From NCBI RefSeq assembly GCF_001465545.3, contig NZ_CP013480.3, positions 4,960,001 through 5,024,000 of the forward strand: 64,000 nt of DNA, read 5' to 3'. A program made the translations under genes and the position numbers. A model generated the notes under the pieces. The model saw only the letters and a program-made list of their open reading frames with translations. It ran no database searches and was not told the origin of the DNA. The stretch comes from Pandoraea norimbergensis (GTDB taxonomy: Bacteria; Pseudomonadota; Gammaproteobacteria; Burkholderiales; Burkholderiaceae). Position 1 is the first letter of the stretch. Each line of letters starts with the position of its first letter. Below are positions 39,685 to 48,339 of the stretch, piece by piece.

Positions 39685-40158
39685 TTAGATCGGGTAGATC
39701 AGCGAGTTGGGAATCATCTCGCTGTCGAAAATGCACAACCGGGACGCGAATTTCCACCCGTCGCCAGTTTGTTTGACGATGTCCAGATAACGGCCAACCG
39801 ACAGAATGTCGGTGAGCTGATCCGGCTTGGTCCGAAAGACCGCGTAGTTCGATTCCACGTGCAGCGTGGTCTCATCGAGCGCCTTGATGCTCGGCAGTCC
39901 GATCACGTGACGTTGGTAGTACGGGTCATGAAAGAGTGTGTCGCGGATGCCGTAGATGCGGTCTTGCAGCATGCCGCGGCTCTCAAACGAGAGTGTCGCG
40001 AGGGGCAGCCCCATGTCGTAGTTCTCGCGTGGCTGCACGCGGTAAATGCAGTCTTCTAGGAAAAACCCCGGCCACGCATCCCATTGCTGCGCATCGAGCG
40101 CCGCCGCATAGGCGGCATTGAGTTCTACAACGGCTTGAAACGTCAAAAAGTCGACCAT
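39685..40158 (-). CDS. nagH: Salicylate 5-hydroxylase small (beta) subunit
   Basis: This is the beta subunit of the ring-hydroxylating oxygenase, 157 residues, an NTF2-like alpha+beta fold with no cofactor; it stabilises the alpha subunit. Motifs include FLEDCIYRVQPRENYDMGLPLATLSFESRGMLQDRI and a C-terminal FDSEMIPNSLIYPI. The ATG at 40158 follows the nagG stop by 14 bases. Its position between nagG and nagAb is the same as in the U2 nag operon. Confidence 0.9.
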   Translation of the reverse strand: MVDFLTFQAVVELNAAYAAALDAQQWDAWPGFFLEDCIYRVQPRENYDMGLPLATLSFESRGMLQDRIYGIRDTLFHDPYYQRHVIGLPSIKALDETTLHVESNYAVFRTKPDQLTDILSVGRYLDIVKQTGDGWKFASRLCIFDSEMIPNSLIYPI

Positions 40159-40172
40159 CTTCTCGTGCCTCC

Positions 40173-41477
40173 TCAAACGCCCATCACGCGGCGCCAATAC
40201 GCGTACATGCCGCGAATCAGCGTCTCGGTCACCATGTGGTCGGTGTTCTCCACGCCCGTGCCGCCCAGTTCCGCCAGCACGCGGTGCCAGGGCTTCTGCT
40301 CGAACCCTTCCTGCGAACATTCGATCGCCTCGCCATCGTCGGCCGACACGAAGCCTGCCGGGCCGAACAGGTTGGCCTGTCGCAAACGGCGCTGCGTCAT
40401 CTCTTCGGTGTCGTCTTCGAAGCCAAAGTGCGTCCACACGAAGTCGAACGAATCGTGGCCGCGCGGCTGGATGTGACGTGTGGAAACCGAGTTGACCTGC
40501 TGCTGAAGAATGACGCTGGGAAAGAGCGTCATGAGCACCGCCGTCGGGCCCTTCCACCAGTCTTCCTGCACGATATCGAGAAAGCGCGTGTCGTTAAGCG
40601 ACATCGCTTCCTTGAAGCTCGATACGCCCGACGTCACCTCTCCGCCACCGCCCTGACCGCGCGTGGAGATCATCGCGGCGTGACGGCCGTGCGCGTCCAT
40701 GACCAGACGCGACTTGTTGTCCGCGCGCCAGAGCCCGAAGGTGACAAACCACGTGTGCAGCAGCCCCGGGTGATAGGGGTCCTTGATGTTCTCCTGCATC
40801 AGCTTCCAGTTACCCGGAATGCGTTGCTTGTTATAGCCGAGCAGCTTGAGCTTGCGGCCATCGAACAAGCGATCGAAGTACGCACCGATCTCGGGGCCGA
40901 GGAAGTCGTCGAGCGACTCGATGTCGTGATCGAACGACGCGAAGATCACACCGCCGCGCGTCGCCACCTTGAGTTTGGTGAGGCCGTGGTCTTCCGGCTT
41001 GAAGTCTTTCGGCATGCCGCCGTTGACCTTGCCGTCCTGCTTGACGCCCCGACGGAACGGCACACCCTGAAGGTTGCCCTTGAGGTCGTAGTTCCACTGG
41101 TGATAGGGGCAGTGAAAATCGGTCCGATTGCCACGCTTCTCGCGGCAGAATTTCATGCCGCGATGCGCACAAACGTTCTCGACCACATTGATCTCGCCGC
41201 TCGCATCACGCGTGACAATCACCGAGCGCTCGCCGATGACCGTGCGCTTGAAGTCACCGGGATTCGGCACTTCCGCTTCCAGTCCGACATAGTTCCAGTG
41301 GCCACGATAGAAGCACTGCTCAAGCTCGCGCCGATACAGATCCGTATCGGTATAGACACGAAACGGGATACGGCTCGTGCCCTCAGTGGGCCAGATTTCA
41401 GACGCTTCAGACGCCGTTGACGGCTCTGACATTCGTGTCGACGCCGGATCGTGTCCGGTCTGCGGTGTTGTACTCAC
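40173..41477 (-). CDS. nagG: Salicylate 5-hydroxylase large (alpha) subunit, Rieske oxygenase
   Basis: This is the catalytic subunit that hydroxylates salicylate to gentisate with O2 and electrons from NagAa/NagAb. The 434 residues have Rieske ligands C103/H105 (CAHRG) and C123/H126 (CPYHQW) and the mononuclear iron motif with H236 and H241 (KDPYHPGLLH). Long stretches agree with my recollection of NagG, e.g. VNSVSTRHIQP and HFGFEDDTEEMTQRR. GTG at 41477 has AAGGAG about eight bases upstream and is preferred; a methionine 15 codons in (41432) aligns with the NagG start but lacks a ribosome site. Confidence 0.9.
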   Translation of the reverse strand: MSTTPQTGHDPASTRMSEPSTASEASEIWPTEGTSRIPFRVYTDTDLYRRELEQCFYRGHWNYVGLEAEVPNPGDFKRTVIGERSVIVTRDASGEINVVENVCAHRGMKFCREKRGNRTDFHCPYHQWNYDLKGNLQGVPFRRGVKQDGKVNGGMPKDFKPEDHGLTKLKVATRGGVIFASFDHDIESLDDFLGPEIGAYFDRLFDGRKLKLLGYNKQRIPGNWKLMQENIKDPYHPGLLHTWFVTFGLWRADNKSRLVMDAHGRHAAMISTRGQGGGGEVTSGVSSFKEAMSLNDTRFLDIVQEDWWKGPTAVLMTLFPSVILQQQVNSVSTRHIQPRGHDSFDFVWTHFGFEDDTEEMTQRRLRQANLFGPAGFVSADDGEAIECSQEGFEQKPWHRVLAELGGTGVENTDHMVTETLIRGMYAYWRRVMGV

Positions 41478-41555
41478 GGTTGTCTCCTTTGAGGAATTCA
41501 CGAAGCGCGTGACACCGGAGGGCAAAGACGCTGCGTCCCGATGCGTCGCGCAAAA

Positions 41556-42665
41556 TCATGCCGCCCGGGCATAGAAGGCGTCGGCGTAGATATGGCTGGC
41601 ATCCATCCCGCGCCCGCGCAGCAACGCGGTCGCGGCGACGACCATCGGCGGTGCACCACACAGATACGCTCGCCAACCGGCCAAGGCCCCGGCACCGGCA
41701 AAGTCGGCAGCAATCGCATCCGTCACGTGACCGAGTCGCGATCGCGGGCTGCCGTCCTCGGCGCAGACATCGGCGCAGACATCGGCGGCTGGGGTGACTG
41801 GAGTCGCTCGGGTGCCAGACGCGGCCGATATGCCGACAGCGGACACGCCACTCGTTGTCACAACGTGCAAGCGCAGACTGCCGTCATGGCGGGCGGCCAG
41901 TTCGCGCAACCATGCGAGGCCGTACACATCGGACGGCGAGCGTGCGCCCACATAGATTTCGATGGGATTGGTCATGCCACGGGCAATGGCGCCACGCACG
42001 ATCGAAAGCACGGGTGCGAGCCCGGTGCCACCCGCCACGCACAGCATCGGGCCGTCGTGACGTGTACGCAGATACGACGTACCGAGCGGCCCCGACACAC
42101 GCACGGAGTCGCCGACCTTCAGTTGCTCCGCGACGTAGCCGGTGACCGCGCCACCCGGCACACGGCGAATGTGAAATTCGAGCGTCCCGTCGGCGTCGAT
42201 CCCCGCCATCGAGTACGGCCGGATGTGTTCCGGCGTGAATTGCAGCGTCGCATACTGCCCCGGCGAAAAACTCAAGGGTTTAGCTGGCTTGAGCACCAGA
42301 CGCTGGATGTCGTGGGTGAGTGGCTCGATGGCGAGCACGGTCGCTTTGAGAATCTTGGCAGGGTGCACAACGACTTCGTCGATCTCCGGCAACTCGATCT
42401 CGCAGTCGCCTTGCACCGTTGCCTGACAAGCCAGCACGTAGCGGCCATCGGTCGACGCGGCGGCGTCACTCCCTGCGTTGTGCCGATACTCGTAGCCCCC
42501 GGCCTCCTGCACGTTGCCGGACACGACTTTGCAGCGGCACGTGCCGCAGCGCCCCGAGAGGCAGCTATACGAAATGGGGATCTGACGATCGGTGAGCACT
42601 TTGAGCAGATTGTCGCCGGGCGCGGCGGCAAAGCGCTCGCCGAGCGGTTGCACGCTGACTTCCAT
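41556..42665 (-). CDS. nagAa: Ferredoxin-NAD(P)H reductase of salicylate 5-hydroxylase (NagAa)
   Basis: This is the reductase that takes electrons from NAD(P)H. The 369 residues have an N-terminal [2Fe-2S] ferredoxin domain (C35, C40, C43, C80), an FAD domain (RPYSMAG, 149-155) and an NAD domain (GGTGLAPVL). It is longer than the about 328-residue U2 protein because of an insert after C43 (about residues 57-72) and another at about 272-309. The second holds a perfect 12-bp tandem duplication giving ADVC twice. The first gene of the operon, it is divergent from nagR. Confidence 0.88.
   Translation of the reverse strand: MEVSVQPLGERFAAAPGDNLLKVLTDRQIPISYSCLSGRCGTCRCKVVSGNVQEAGGYEYRHNAGSDAAASTDGRYVLACQATVQGDCEIELPEIDEVVVHPAKILKATVLAIEPLTHDIQRLVLKPAKPLSFSPGQYATLQFTPEHIRPYSMAGIDADGTLEFHIRRVPGGAVTGYVAEQLKVGDSVRVSGPLGTSYLRTRHDGPMLCVAGGTGLAPVLSIVRGAIARGMTNPIEIYVGARSPSDVYGLAWLRELAARHDGSLRLHVVTTSGVSAVGISAASGTRATPVTPAADVCADVCAEDGSPRSRLGHVTDAIAADFAGAGALAGWRAYLCGAPPMVVAATALLRGRGMDASHIYADAFYARAA
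41759..41782 (-). repeat. 12-bp tandem duplication inside nagAa
   Basis: CGGCGCAGACAT occurs twice in direct succession (41759-41770, 41771-41782), in frame, duplicating Ala-Asp-Val-Cys in a poorly conserved loop of the reductase. Confidence 0.9.
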
Positions 42666-42752
42666 GGGGGGTTTGTCTCCGTTCTGTCGATACCCGCCGG
42701 GCACCGTTTGTCGCGTTGTTACGCCGTTTGAACGAAGGATCGCGCACAGGGC

Positions 42753-42782
42753 GATATAAACCAATAGAATCTCGCTTATATC
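42753..42782. promoter_or_regulatory. Candidate NagR operator between nagAa and nagR
   Basis: GATATAA (42753-42759) and TTATATC (42776-42782) form a 7-bp inverted repeat with a 16-base spacer in the 217-base divergent gap. LysR regulators bind such AT-rich dyads at divergent promoters. Its exact use as the salicylate-responsive site is inferred. Confidence 0.45.
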
Positions 42783-42882
42783 TCCCATAGATTTCAGTGA
42801 TAACACTAGCAAGACGTTCTAAGCCACGACTTACGCGACCTTGCCCTGCCATCGTTATCGCGACGCGCCCCGATTGCCCGCC

Positions 42883-43803
42883 ATGGACCTGCACACTGTC
42901 GATCTGAACCTGCTGGTGGTATTCCAGCATCTGTACAACGCACGGCGCGTATCGCGGGTGGCGGAAGCCCTCGGCGTTACGCAGCCTGCTGTCAGCAATG
43001 CCCTCGCGCGCTTGCGCAAGTTATTCAACGACGAGCTGTTTATCCGCACCTCGCGGGGCATGTTGCCCACGCCGATGGCGACTGAACTGGCCGAACCGGT
43101 GGCTGCGGCGCTCGACGCCCTGCACGGCGTGTTCAATCGTCAGGTGGCGTTCGACCCCGCGACAAGCCAGAAGGCGTTTCAGATTGCGATGACGGACATC
43201 GGGGAAGTGCATTTCCTGCCGCGCCTGATGCACGCGCTCGGCGAGCAGGCCCCGGGCATTACGGTGAGCACCGTGCGCAACACGGCAATCAACTTGCAGG
43301 AAGAGATGGCGGCCGGACAGGTCGATCTGGCCGTCGGGCACCTTCCCGATCTGACGTCCGGCTTCTTTCAGCGACGACTTTTTCGCCAGAAGTACGTCTG
43401 CATGTTCCGCCCCGGACACCCCCTCGATCGGCCCGATGGCGGCAACGCCGGCACACTCTCACGCGACGATTTCGAGCGCGCCGAGCAAGTGGTTGTGGTG
43501 GCTGCCGGCACGGGCCACGGTCAGGTCGACGAGTTCATGGCGCGCGCGCACGTGCATCGCAATATTCGCCTGCGGGTGCCGCACTTCGTCGCGCTGGCCG
43601 ATATCCTGCACGCGACCGATCTCGTCGCGACGGTCACCGAGAAGTTTGCCCAGCGCAGCGCGCAGCACTTCGGCTTGCGTTATGTCGAACATCCGATCGA
43701 CGTGCCCGACATTCAGATCAATCTGTTCTGGCACGCGCGCTTTCATCAGGAGCCGGCCAGTCAGTGGATGCGCAACTTGCTGTTCGCTCTGTTTTCGGAA
43801 TGA
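42883..43803 (+). CDS. nagR: LysR-family regulator, NahR/NagR type
   Basis: This is a 306-residue LysR transcription factor. It has an N-terminal winged HTH (VDLNLLVVFQHLYNARRVSRVAEALGVTQPAVSNALARLRK) and a periplasmic-binding-like effector domain. IAMTDIGE..FLPRLM and VAAGTGHGQVD match the NahR/NagR salicylate-sensing activators as I recall them. It is divergent from the nagAaGHAb operon, where it should activate with salicylate as coinducer. A TTG 14 codons upstream is possible, but ATG at 42883 fits the family. Confidence 0.88.
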   Translation: MDLHTVDLNLLVVFQHLYNARRVSRVAEALGVTQPAVSNALARLRKLFNDELFIRTSRGMLPTPMATELAEPVAAALDALHGVFNRQVAFDPATSQKAFQIAMTDIGEVHFLPRLMHALGEQAPGITVSTVRNTAINLQEEMAAGQVDLAVGHLPDLTSGFFQRRLFRQKYVCMFRPGHPLDRPDGGNAGTLSRDDFERAEQVVVVAAGTGHGQVDEFMARAHVHRNIRLRVPHFVALADILHATDLVATVTEKFAQRSAQHFGLRYVEHPIDVPDIQINLFWHARFHQEPASQWMRNLLFALFSE

Positions 43804-43869
43804 GGCACGCAGTGAGCGCAAGGACGGCGGTAGAGACGAGTTAGATCTGGGGCGGAGACGGCGCGACGT

Positions 43870-44985
43870 TCAACGCCCGTGCCACGTTTCCCAGAGGCCG
43901 CGCCAGAAGGCATTGGCGTTTCGCCGCGCCCGCCAGCGCAAGTTCGGCAGCGAGACGGCGAGCCACTGCGTGGCGTCGTCGATTCGCCGCTCGGTGAATC
44001 GATTCGGCGCGTTGAAGAGATCGAGATACGCCTGCCGGTAGTGCTCGACCATCGCGCTTTCCTGATAGTAGGTTTCCATCCAGCGTCGTGACGCCGCACC
44101 GATCTGCGTACGCAGCGATGCGTTCGTCAGCAACTCGACGAGCGGTGCCTCGGCGGCTTCGAGCGGCACGTCGACCCACGGCAATTCACACGCACCGGTC
44201 AGGCGGCGAAGTTGCGACTGCACGCGGTTGTCGAGATGACCGAGCGTGGGCTTGCCTTGCGAGAGCGCTTCAAGCCCCGATAGGTGGTAGTTGCCGGTCA
44301 CACACTCATCGAGCGCGACGGCGGCGCTTTGTTTCAGGCGCAGGCACTCGTCATGCGGCGTGCCGGTAATCAGCCGGATCTCGCATAACCCACGGCGTTC
44401 GAGCCGGCGTAAGAGACGGAGCGTTTGCGGCGCGCCTTTGGTTTCCCATCGCTTGCGCCAGCCTGATGAACGCCCACTGGGCGAAAAGACCACAACAGGA
44501 CGGCCCGCGTCGCTCGCCTGCTCAGGTTTTGGCATATAACGCGGATCGTTGAGCGGCACGACGTTGGGCACCACGCGCGCGAATGGATAAAAGCGCTCGG
44601 GGCCTTGCGCGATGACCAGTTGCGGGATCGGATCGTTGACGATTCGCTCGCGCATCGCCATGTCCTCGCGCGCCCACAACTCGGGCGCTGAATGGAACTG
44701 GCGTATCAGCTTCTTATTGGTGAAAAGCTGGGGGAAGTCGGCGCCGAACGTCTTGTCCATCGGAAATATCTGATGGATGTGGATAACGTCGGCGGCCGCA
44801 ATCACCTCGAGTGCCACATCGCGCTGGCGTTTCCAGTCGATATCGACGGCGAACGTGCGCGTCTGATACGCGGCCGCGTCAAAGACGACGTGCCGCGCTT
44901 CGATATCGGTCAACCGGTTGAGCGCCGAGACGATGTTGCCCGGACTGCCCGCCACCGGCGTGTGCGAGATGTGGACGACCTTCAT
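43870..44985 (-). CDS. Glycosyltransferase, GT4-like, unknown acceptor
   Basis: This 371-residue protein begins MKVVHISHTPVAGSPG, a typical first strand and Gly loop of GT-B glycosyltransferases. It contains a C-terminal half with a Rossmann-like segment (VVFSPSGRSS, about 173-182) and GNYHLSGLEALSQGKPTLG near 230-248, where GT4 enzymes have the nucleotide-sugar site with the E-x7-E-like region. There are no membrane segments. It is a lone gene between nagR (convergent) and the SDR gene, with no polysaccharide cluster nearby, so the substrate is unknown. Confidence 0.7.
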   Translation of the reverse strand: MKVVHISHTPVAGSPGNIVSALNRLTDIEARHVVFDAAAYQTRTFAVDIDWKRQRDVALEVIAAADVIHIHQIFPMDKTFGADFPQLFTNKKLIRQFHSAPELWAREDMAMRERIVNDPIPQLVIAQGPERFYPFARVVPNVVPLNDPRYMPKPEQASDAGRPVVVFSPSGRSSGWRKRWETKGAPQTLRLLRRLERRGLCEIRLITGTPHDECLRLKQSAAVALDECVTGNYHLSGLEALSQGKPTLGHLDNRVQSQLRRLTGACELPWVDVPLEAAEAPLVELLTNASLRTQIGAASRRWMETYYQESAMVEHYRQAYLDLFNAPNRFTERRIDDATQWLAVSLPNLRWRARRNANAFWRGLWETWHGR

Positions 44986-45091
44986 GAGGGCAGTCTAATC
45001 GCCGCCCTCGCGCCGGGGTTTACGTCGCGAGGGCCGTCCGCTTACAGGCGATTACGACGGTAATACTTGCGCGGGAGCGCCGCGCTACGCC

Positions 45092-45835
45092 TTACGCGTT
45101 GAAACCACCGTCGATGGTCAGGCTGGCCCCGGTGACGAAGCCCGCTTCATCGCTGGCGACGTAGGCGACCATTGCGGCGATTTCCGACGGTTCAGCGTGG
45201 CGCTTGAGTGCCATCAGGTCGTGCATCACACCGGCAAAATCGCCGGTCGCCGGATTCATGTCGGTCGCGGTCGGCCCCGGCTGCACGTTGTTGACCGTGA
45301 TGCCACGCGGGCCGAGGTCACGTGCCATCCCTTTGACCAGCCCAACGAGCGCCGCCTTGCTCATCGCATACGCTGCACCGCCGGCGAACGGCATACGATC
45401 GGCATTGCACGAACCGATGTTGATGATGCGGCCACCGTCGCCCATGTGCGCAAGCGCCGCCTGCGAGGCCACGAACACCGAGCGCACGTTGACGTCGAGG
45501 ATCCGGTCGAAGTCTTCGAGCGCCATGTCTGCGACGTTGGCCATGGTAAAAACGCCAGCGTTGTTCACGAGAATGTCGATCTTGCCGAATTCGCGGGCGG
45601 CTTCGTCGACGGCCTTGCCCAGCGCCACCGCATCGGCAGCATCCGCCTGCAAGGCCAGCGCGCGCCCGCCAGCGGCACGAATGCCTGCCGCGATGGCTTC
45701 GGCTTCTGCCTTCGAGCCTTTGTAAGTGAAGGCGACTGCGGCGCCATCGTCCGCCAGCCGCTGCACGATGGCCGCACCGATACCGCGCGAGCCACCCGTC
45801 ACAAACGCTGCCTTGCCTTGAAATTTCGTTGCCAT
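45092..45835 (-). CDS. SDR-family oxidoreductase (FabG-like)
   Basis: This is a classical NAD(P)(H)-dependent short-chain dehydrogenase, 247 residues. The cofactor loop TGGSRGIG (14-21), NNAG, the catalytic Ser region (IINIGSCNADRMPFAGG) and Tyr-x3-Lys (YAMSK) are all present, and it ends with the usual TIDGGFNA. The residues after Ser differ from FabG, suggesting a small-molecule substrate. It is divergent from a LysR gene that probably controls it. Confidence 0.9.
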   Translation of the reverse strand: MATKFQGKAAFVTGGSRGIGAAIVQRLADDGAAVAFTYKGSKAEAEAIAAGIRAAGGRALALQADAADAVALGKAVDEAAREFGKIDILVNNAGVFTMANVADMALEDFDRILDVNVRSVFVASQAALAHMGDGGRIINIGSCNADRMPFAGGAAYAMSKAALVGLVKGMARDLGPRGITVNNVQPGPTATDMNPATGDFAGVMHDLMALKRHAEPSEIAAMVAYVASDEAGFVTGASLTIDGGFNA

Positions 45836-45943
45836 GATGCCACTCCGTTGTTTGGAAAAGTGAAGCCAGTATGGTCGGCGGATTACCTGCTAACTAGTCC
45901 ATAATTCCGATCATCACTTTCAACCCAATGGAACAGGTAAGAC

Positions 45944-46867
45944 ATGGAAGCTCTGAACCTGCTCGAATCCTTCGTCCTCAGCGCGCGCACCGGCAGCTTC
46001 TCTGCAGCGGCGCGGCGACTCGGCATCACGCCTGCGGCGGTGAGCAAAAATGTCGCGCGACTGGAAGCGCAGATCGGCTTGCGGCTGTTTCACCGCAGCA
46101 CGCGCAGTCTCACGCTGAGTGCCGGTGGCGAGTCATTCCTGCGGGAAATCGACGGGCCCTTTGCTGCACTCACCGACGCCGTGGCGCGGGCTGCCGAGCG
46201 CGAAAGCGCGCCATCGGGAGTGCTCAAGGTGAGCATGGCGCATGCCTTCGGACGCCAGTATCTGGTGCCCATGCTCGGTGAGTTTCTTACGCGCTACCCG
46301 GAGATCGTGCCCGACTGGCGCTTCGATAACCGCAGCGTGGATGTCGTAAGCGAGGGCTTCGACGCTGCCATCGGCGGGGGCATCGAGCTGACGCCCGGGG
46401 TCATCGCGCGGCGACTCGCGCCCACCTACACCGTAATTTGCGCGTCGCCGGCGTACATGACGGACCGTGCGATGCCCAAGCACCCCTCCGACCTGGCGTC
46501 GTTCGACGGGGTGATGCGCCGCTCGGGAATGTCGGGACGACTGCGCGCGTGGGAGTTGCGCAACGCACGCGGCGAGCGGGTCAATGTGGAAGCGCACACG
46601 CGCATGATCTTCGACGACCCCGAGGCGATCGCGCATGCCGTCGCACTCGGCTACGGCATTGCCCTATTGCCGATGCCCCACGCCGCGCCGCTGCTCGACA
46701 CTGGCCGGCTGATACGGCTGCTGCCGGGCTGGTGCGAGGAATACGGCGGCCTGTTCGTCTATTACTCGAACAAGAAGCAGTTGCCGCTACGCACGCGGGT
46801 GTTCGTCGATTACGTGGTGCAATCGTTCGAGACGCAGAAACTGGCGGCTTATTTCGATGGGCGGTGA
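45944..46867 (+). CDS. LysR-family transcriptional regulator
   Basis: This is a 307-residue LysR regulator with an N-terminal HTH (ESFVLSARTGSFSAAARRLGITPAAVSKNVARLE). Its effector domain is of the CrgA/DsdC-like subgroup that often controls a divergent oxidoreductase. The 108-base gap to the SDR gene contains CATAAT and an AT-rich TAACTAGTCCATAATT segment where a LysR site and both promoters are expected. Regulation of the SDR gene is inferred from the arrangement. Confidence 0.9.
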   Translation: MEALNLLESFVLSARTGSFSAAARRLGITPAAVSKNVARLEAQIGLRLFHRSTRSLTLSAGGESFLREIDGPFAALTDAVARAAERESAPSGVLKVSMAHAFGRQYLVPMLGEFLTRYPEIVPDWRFDNRSVDVVSEGFDAAIGGGIELTPGVIARRLAPTYTVICASPAYMTDRAMPKHPSDLASFDGVMRRSGMSGRLRAWELRNARGERVNVEAHTRMIFDDPEAIAHAVALGYGIALLPMPHAAPLLDTGRLIRLLPGWCEEYGGLFVYYSNKKQLPLRTRVFVDYVVQSFETQKLAAYFDGR

Positions 46868-46918
46868 GTCGCACGCGCCCCGCCGGGGAGATGGCATGCC
46901 GAGCGCGCGGCGCAGCCG

Positions 46919-47278
46919 TTAGCGGTGCGCCAGAATGTTGAGGAGCCGGCCGAAGGGATCACGGACGTAAAAGCGGCGCACGCCCCAAGGTTCGTCCGCC
47001 GGACCGTATTCGATCTCCACGCCCGCAGCACGCATGCGCAAAAGCGCTTCGTCGACATCATCGACTTCGATCGACAAATCGGGCACCGGCGTACCCGCAC
47101 CGCCCTCAGTCGCGACACTCATCTGCACGGTCATCTTTGCGGCATTGCCATACGTCGCGATCCAGCCGTGATCCATCAGCAAATCCAGTCCGAGCAATTC
47201 ACCGTAGAAGTGCTGCGCGGCCTGCATCGCTTCGGGCGACGGCACGGCAATGTTTGCAACGATGCGGTTGACCTTCAT
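46919..47278 (-). CDS. VOC-superfamily (glyoxalase/bleomycin-resistance-like) protein
   Basis: This is a 119-residue protein of the vicinal oxygen chelate fold, with paired beta-alpha-beta modules. It shows NIAVPSPEAMQAAQHFYGELLGLDLLMDHGWIATYG in the first half and VEIEYGPADEPWGVRRFYVRDPFGRLLNILAH in the second. Metal-ligand residues of glyoxalase I are only partly recognisable, so catalysis is uncertain. AAAGGGAG about eight bases upstream supports ATG 47278 over longer frames. Confidence 0.82.
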   Translation of the reverse strand: MKVNRIVANIAVPSPEAMQAAQHFYGELLGLDLLMDHGWIATYGNAAKMTVQMSVATEGGAGTPVPDLSIEVDDVDEALLRMRAAGVEIEYGPADEPWGVRRFYVRDPFGRLLNILAHR

Positions 47279-47460
47279 CTGCTGACTCCCTTTCTGGTTT
47301 GTTGTTTCCGTCGGCATCGGGTTATCCCGATGGCGCGAACGCGTGACCGGTTCCTTGCCATACGTGCTCGCGTGCACTGTAATTGAATTGTCGTGCCGAC
47401 GTCGTGCCGGGAATATGAGAACGTTCCCAGTCGGCCGCCTGGGGGGTGGGAGATCCGAAC

Positions 47461-48006
47461 ATGGATACCGCCAACACCGCACGCGCCGCACCCCGGTGCA
47501 GCGCCCGCATGCCCTTCGCGTCTGACACTGGGCGCCCCGGTCTTGAGTATCGCCTCCCGCTACGTGCCGAAACATGCCACCGAAACCTTTGGCGTGCCTG
47601 CCGCGTTGCCCTTCTTATCGTCGCTTGGACGGCGGCAGGCACCGCCTTCGGTCAAGCCGCCTATCCGCCAGCATCAATTGAAATTACGGTGCCTGCCGGC
47701 GAAAAAGTCGCAATCTGGGTGCAGCCTAACTACAGCGCGCTGTGCCGCTCACTGGGGCAACCCACCTTTCAACTCGACTCCGTTCCCGCACTCGGCGAAG
47801 TGTCTGCCGAGTGGATCGACTACACCGTACCGGCCGGACAACGCTGCGAGACGATGCGCTTTCCCGGCATGATCGTCTGGTATCAGGCGGGAAAGGTCGC
47901 GGGCACCGACGTCGTGACATGGACGGTCGGCTTTCCTCGCGAATTCACGAGCCGTATCCCATCGACCGGCGATCACCGGGTCACGACGACGGTGGTCGTT
48001 CAATAG
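47461..48006 (+). CDS. Hypothetical exported protein
   Basis: I do not recognise this 181-residue protein. After about 45 basic, polar residues comes a hydrophobic segment (VALLIVAWTAAGTAFGQA) that looks like a signal sequence with cleavage near GQA. The rest is beta-rich with two cysteines (ALCRS and QRCET) that could form a disulfide. The n-region is unusually long, so the true start may differ; GGGAG ahead of ATG 47461 is the best ribosome site. It is followed by two small membrane-protein genes. Confidence 0.6.
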   Translation: MDTANTARAAPRCSARMPFASDTGRPGLEYRLPLRAETCHRNLWRACRVALLIVAWTAAGTAFGQAAYPPASIEITVPAGEKVAIWVQPNYSALCRSLGQPTFQLDSVPALGEVSAEWIDYTVPAGQRCETMRFPGMIVWYQAGKVAGTDVVTWTVGFPREFTSRIPSTGDHRVTTTVVVQ

Positions 48007-48153
48007 CGACGTCGCTGAATTTCAGCGTCTAGGGATTATTCGGATTTGCTGCTTGGCGGCAGGTAAACGCTTGCGCTCGACGTATGGCGACGAAATAGAA
48101 TTTGTCATGCCCCCCCTCCATTCGTCGCTTTCGAATTTCAGTCGCAGGTTTTC

Positions 48154-48333
48154 ATGATCAAGATTTCTCCTCAGACACGAGCGAAGCTTCGCGGCGTCGC
48201 AAGCTACACCGTCATCGGTATCGCAGTGACCGGTGCCACCATCGGCAATATGGACCTCCCATTCGATCCACGGTACATCGGCGCCATCGTCGGTGCATCG
48301 GTCTCCGCGATCTGGCTCTTCACACGAAGGTGA
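48154..48333 (+). CDS. Small single-pass or two-pass membrane protein, unknown
   Basis: This 59-residue frame starts MIKISPQTRAKLRG and has two hydrophobic stretches (YTVIGIAVTGATIG and YIGAIVGASVSAIWLF) split by NMDLPFDPR. It ends with Thr-Arg-Arg. The pattern resembles small membrane or holin-like proteins, but no family is recognised. Codon use includes ACA, CGA, AGG and CCA, rare in the surrounding genes. Six bases separate it from the next frame. Confidence 0.55.
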   Translation: MIKISPQTRAKLRGVASYTVIGIAVTGATIGNMDLPFDPRYIGAIVGASVSAIWLFTRR

Positions 48334-48339
48334 TGGCCC

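Noticed and set aside
41432..41434. ATG at 41432 as the nagG start
   Set aside because: It aligns with the start of NagG as I recall it, but has no ribosome site, whereas GTG at 41477 has AAGGAG; kept only as an alternative.
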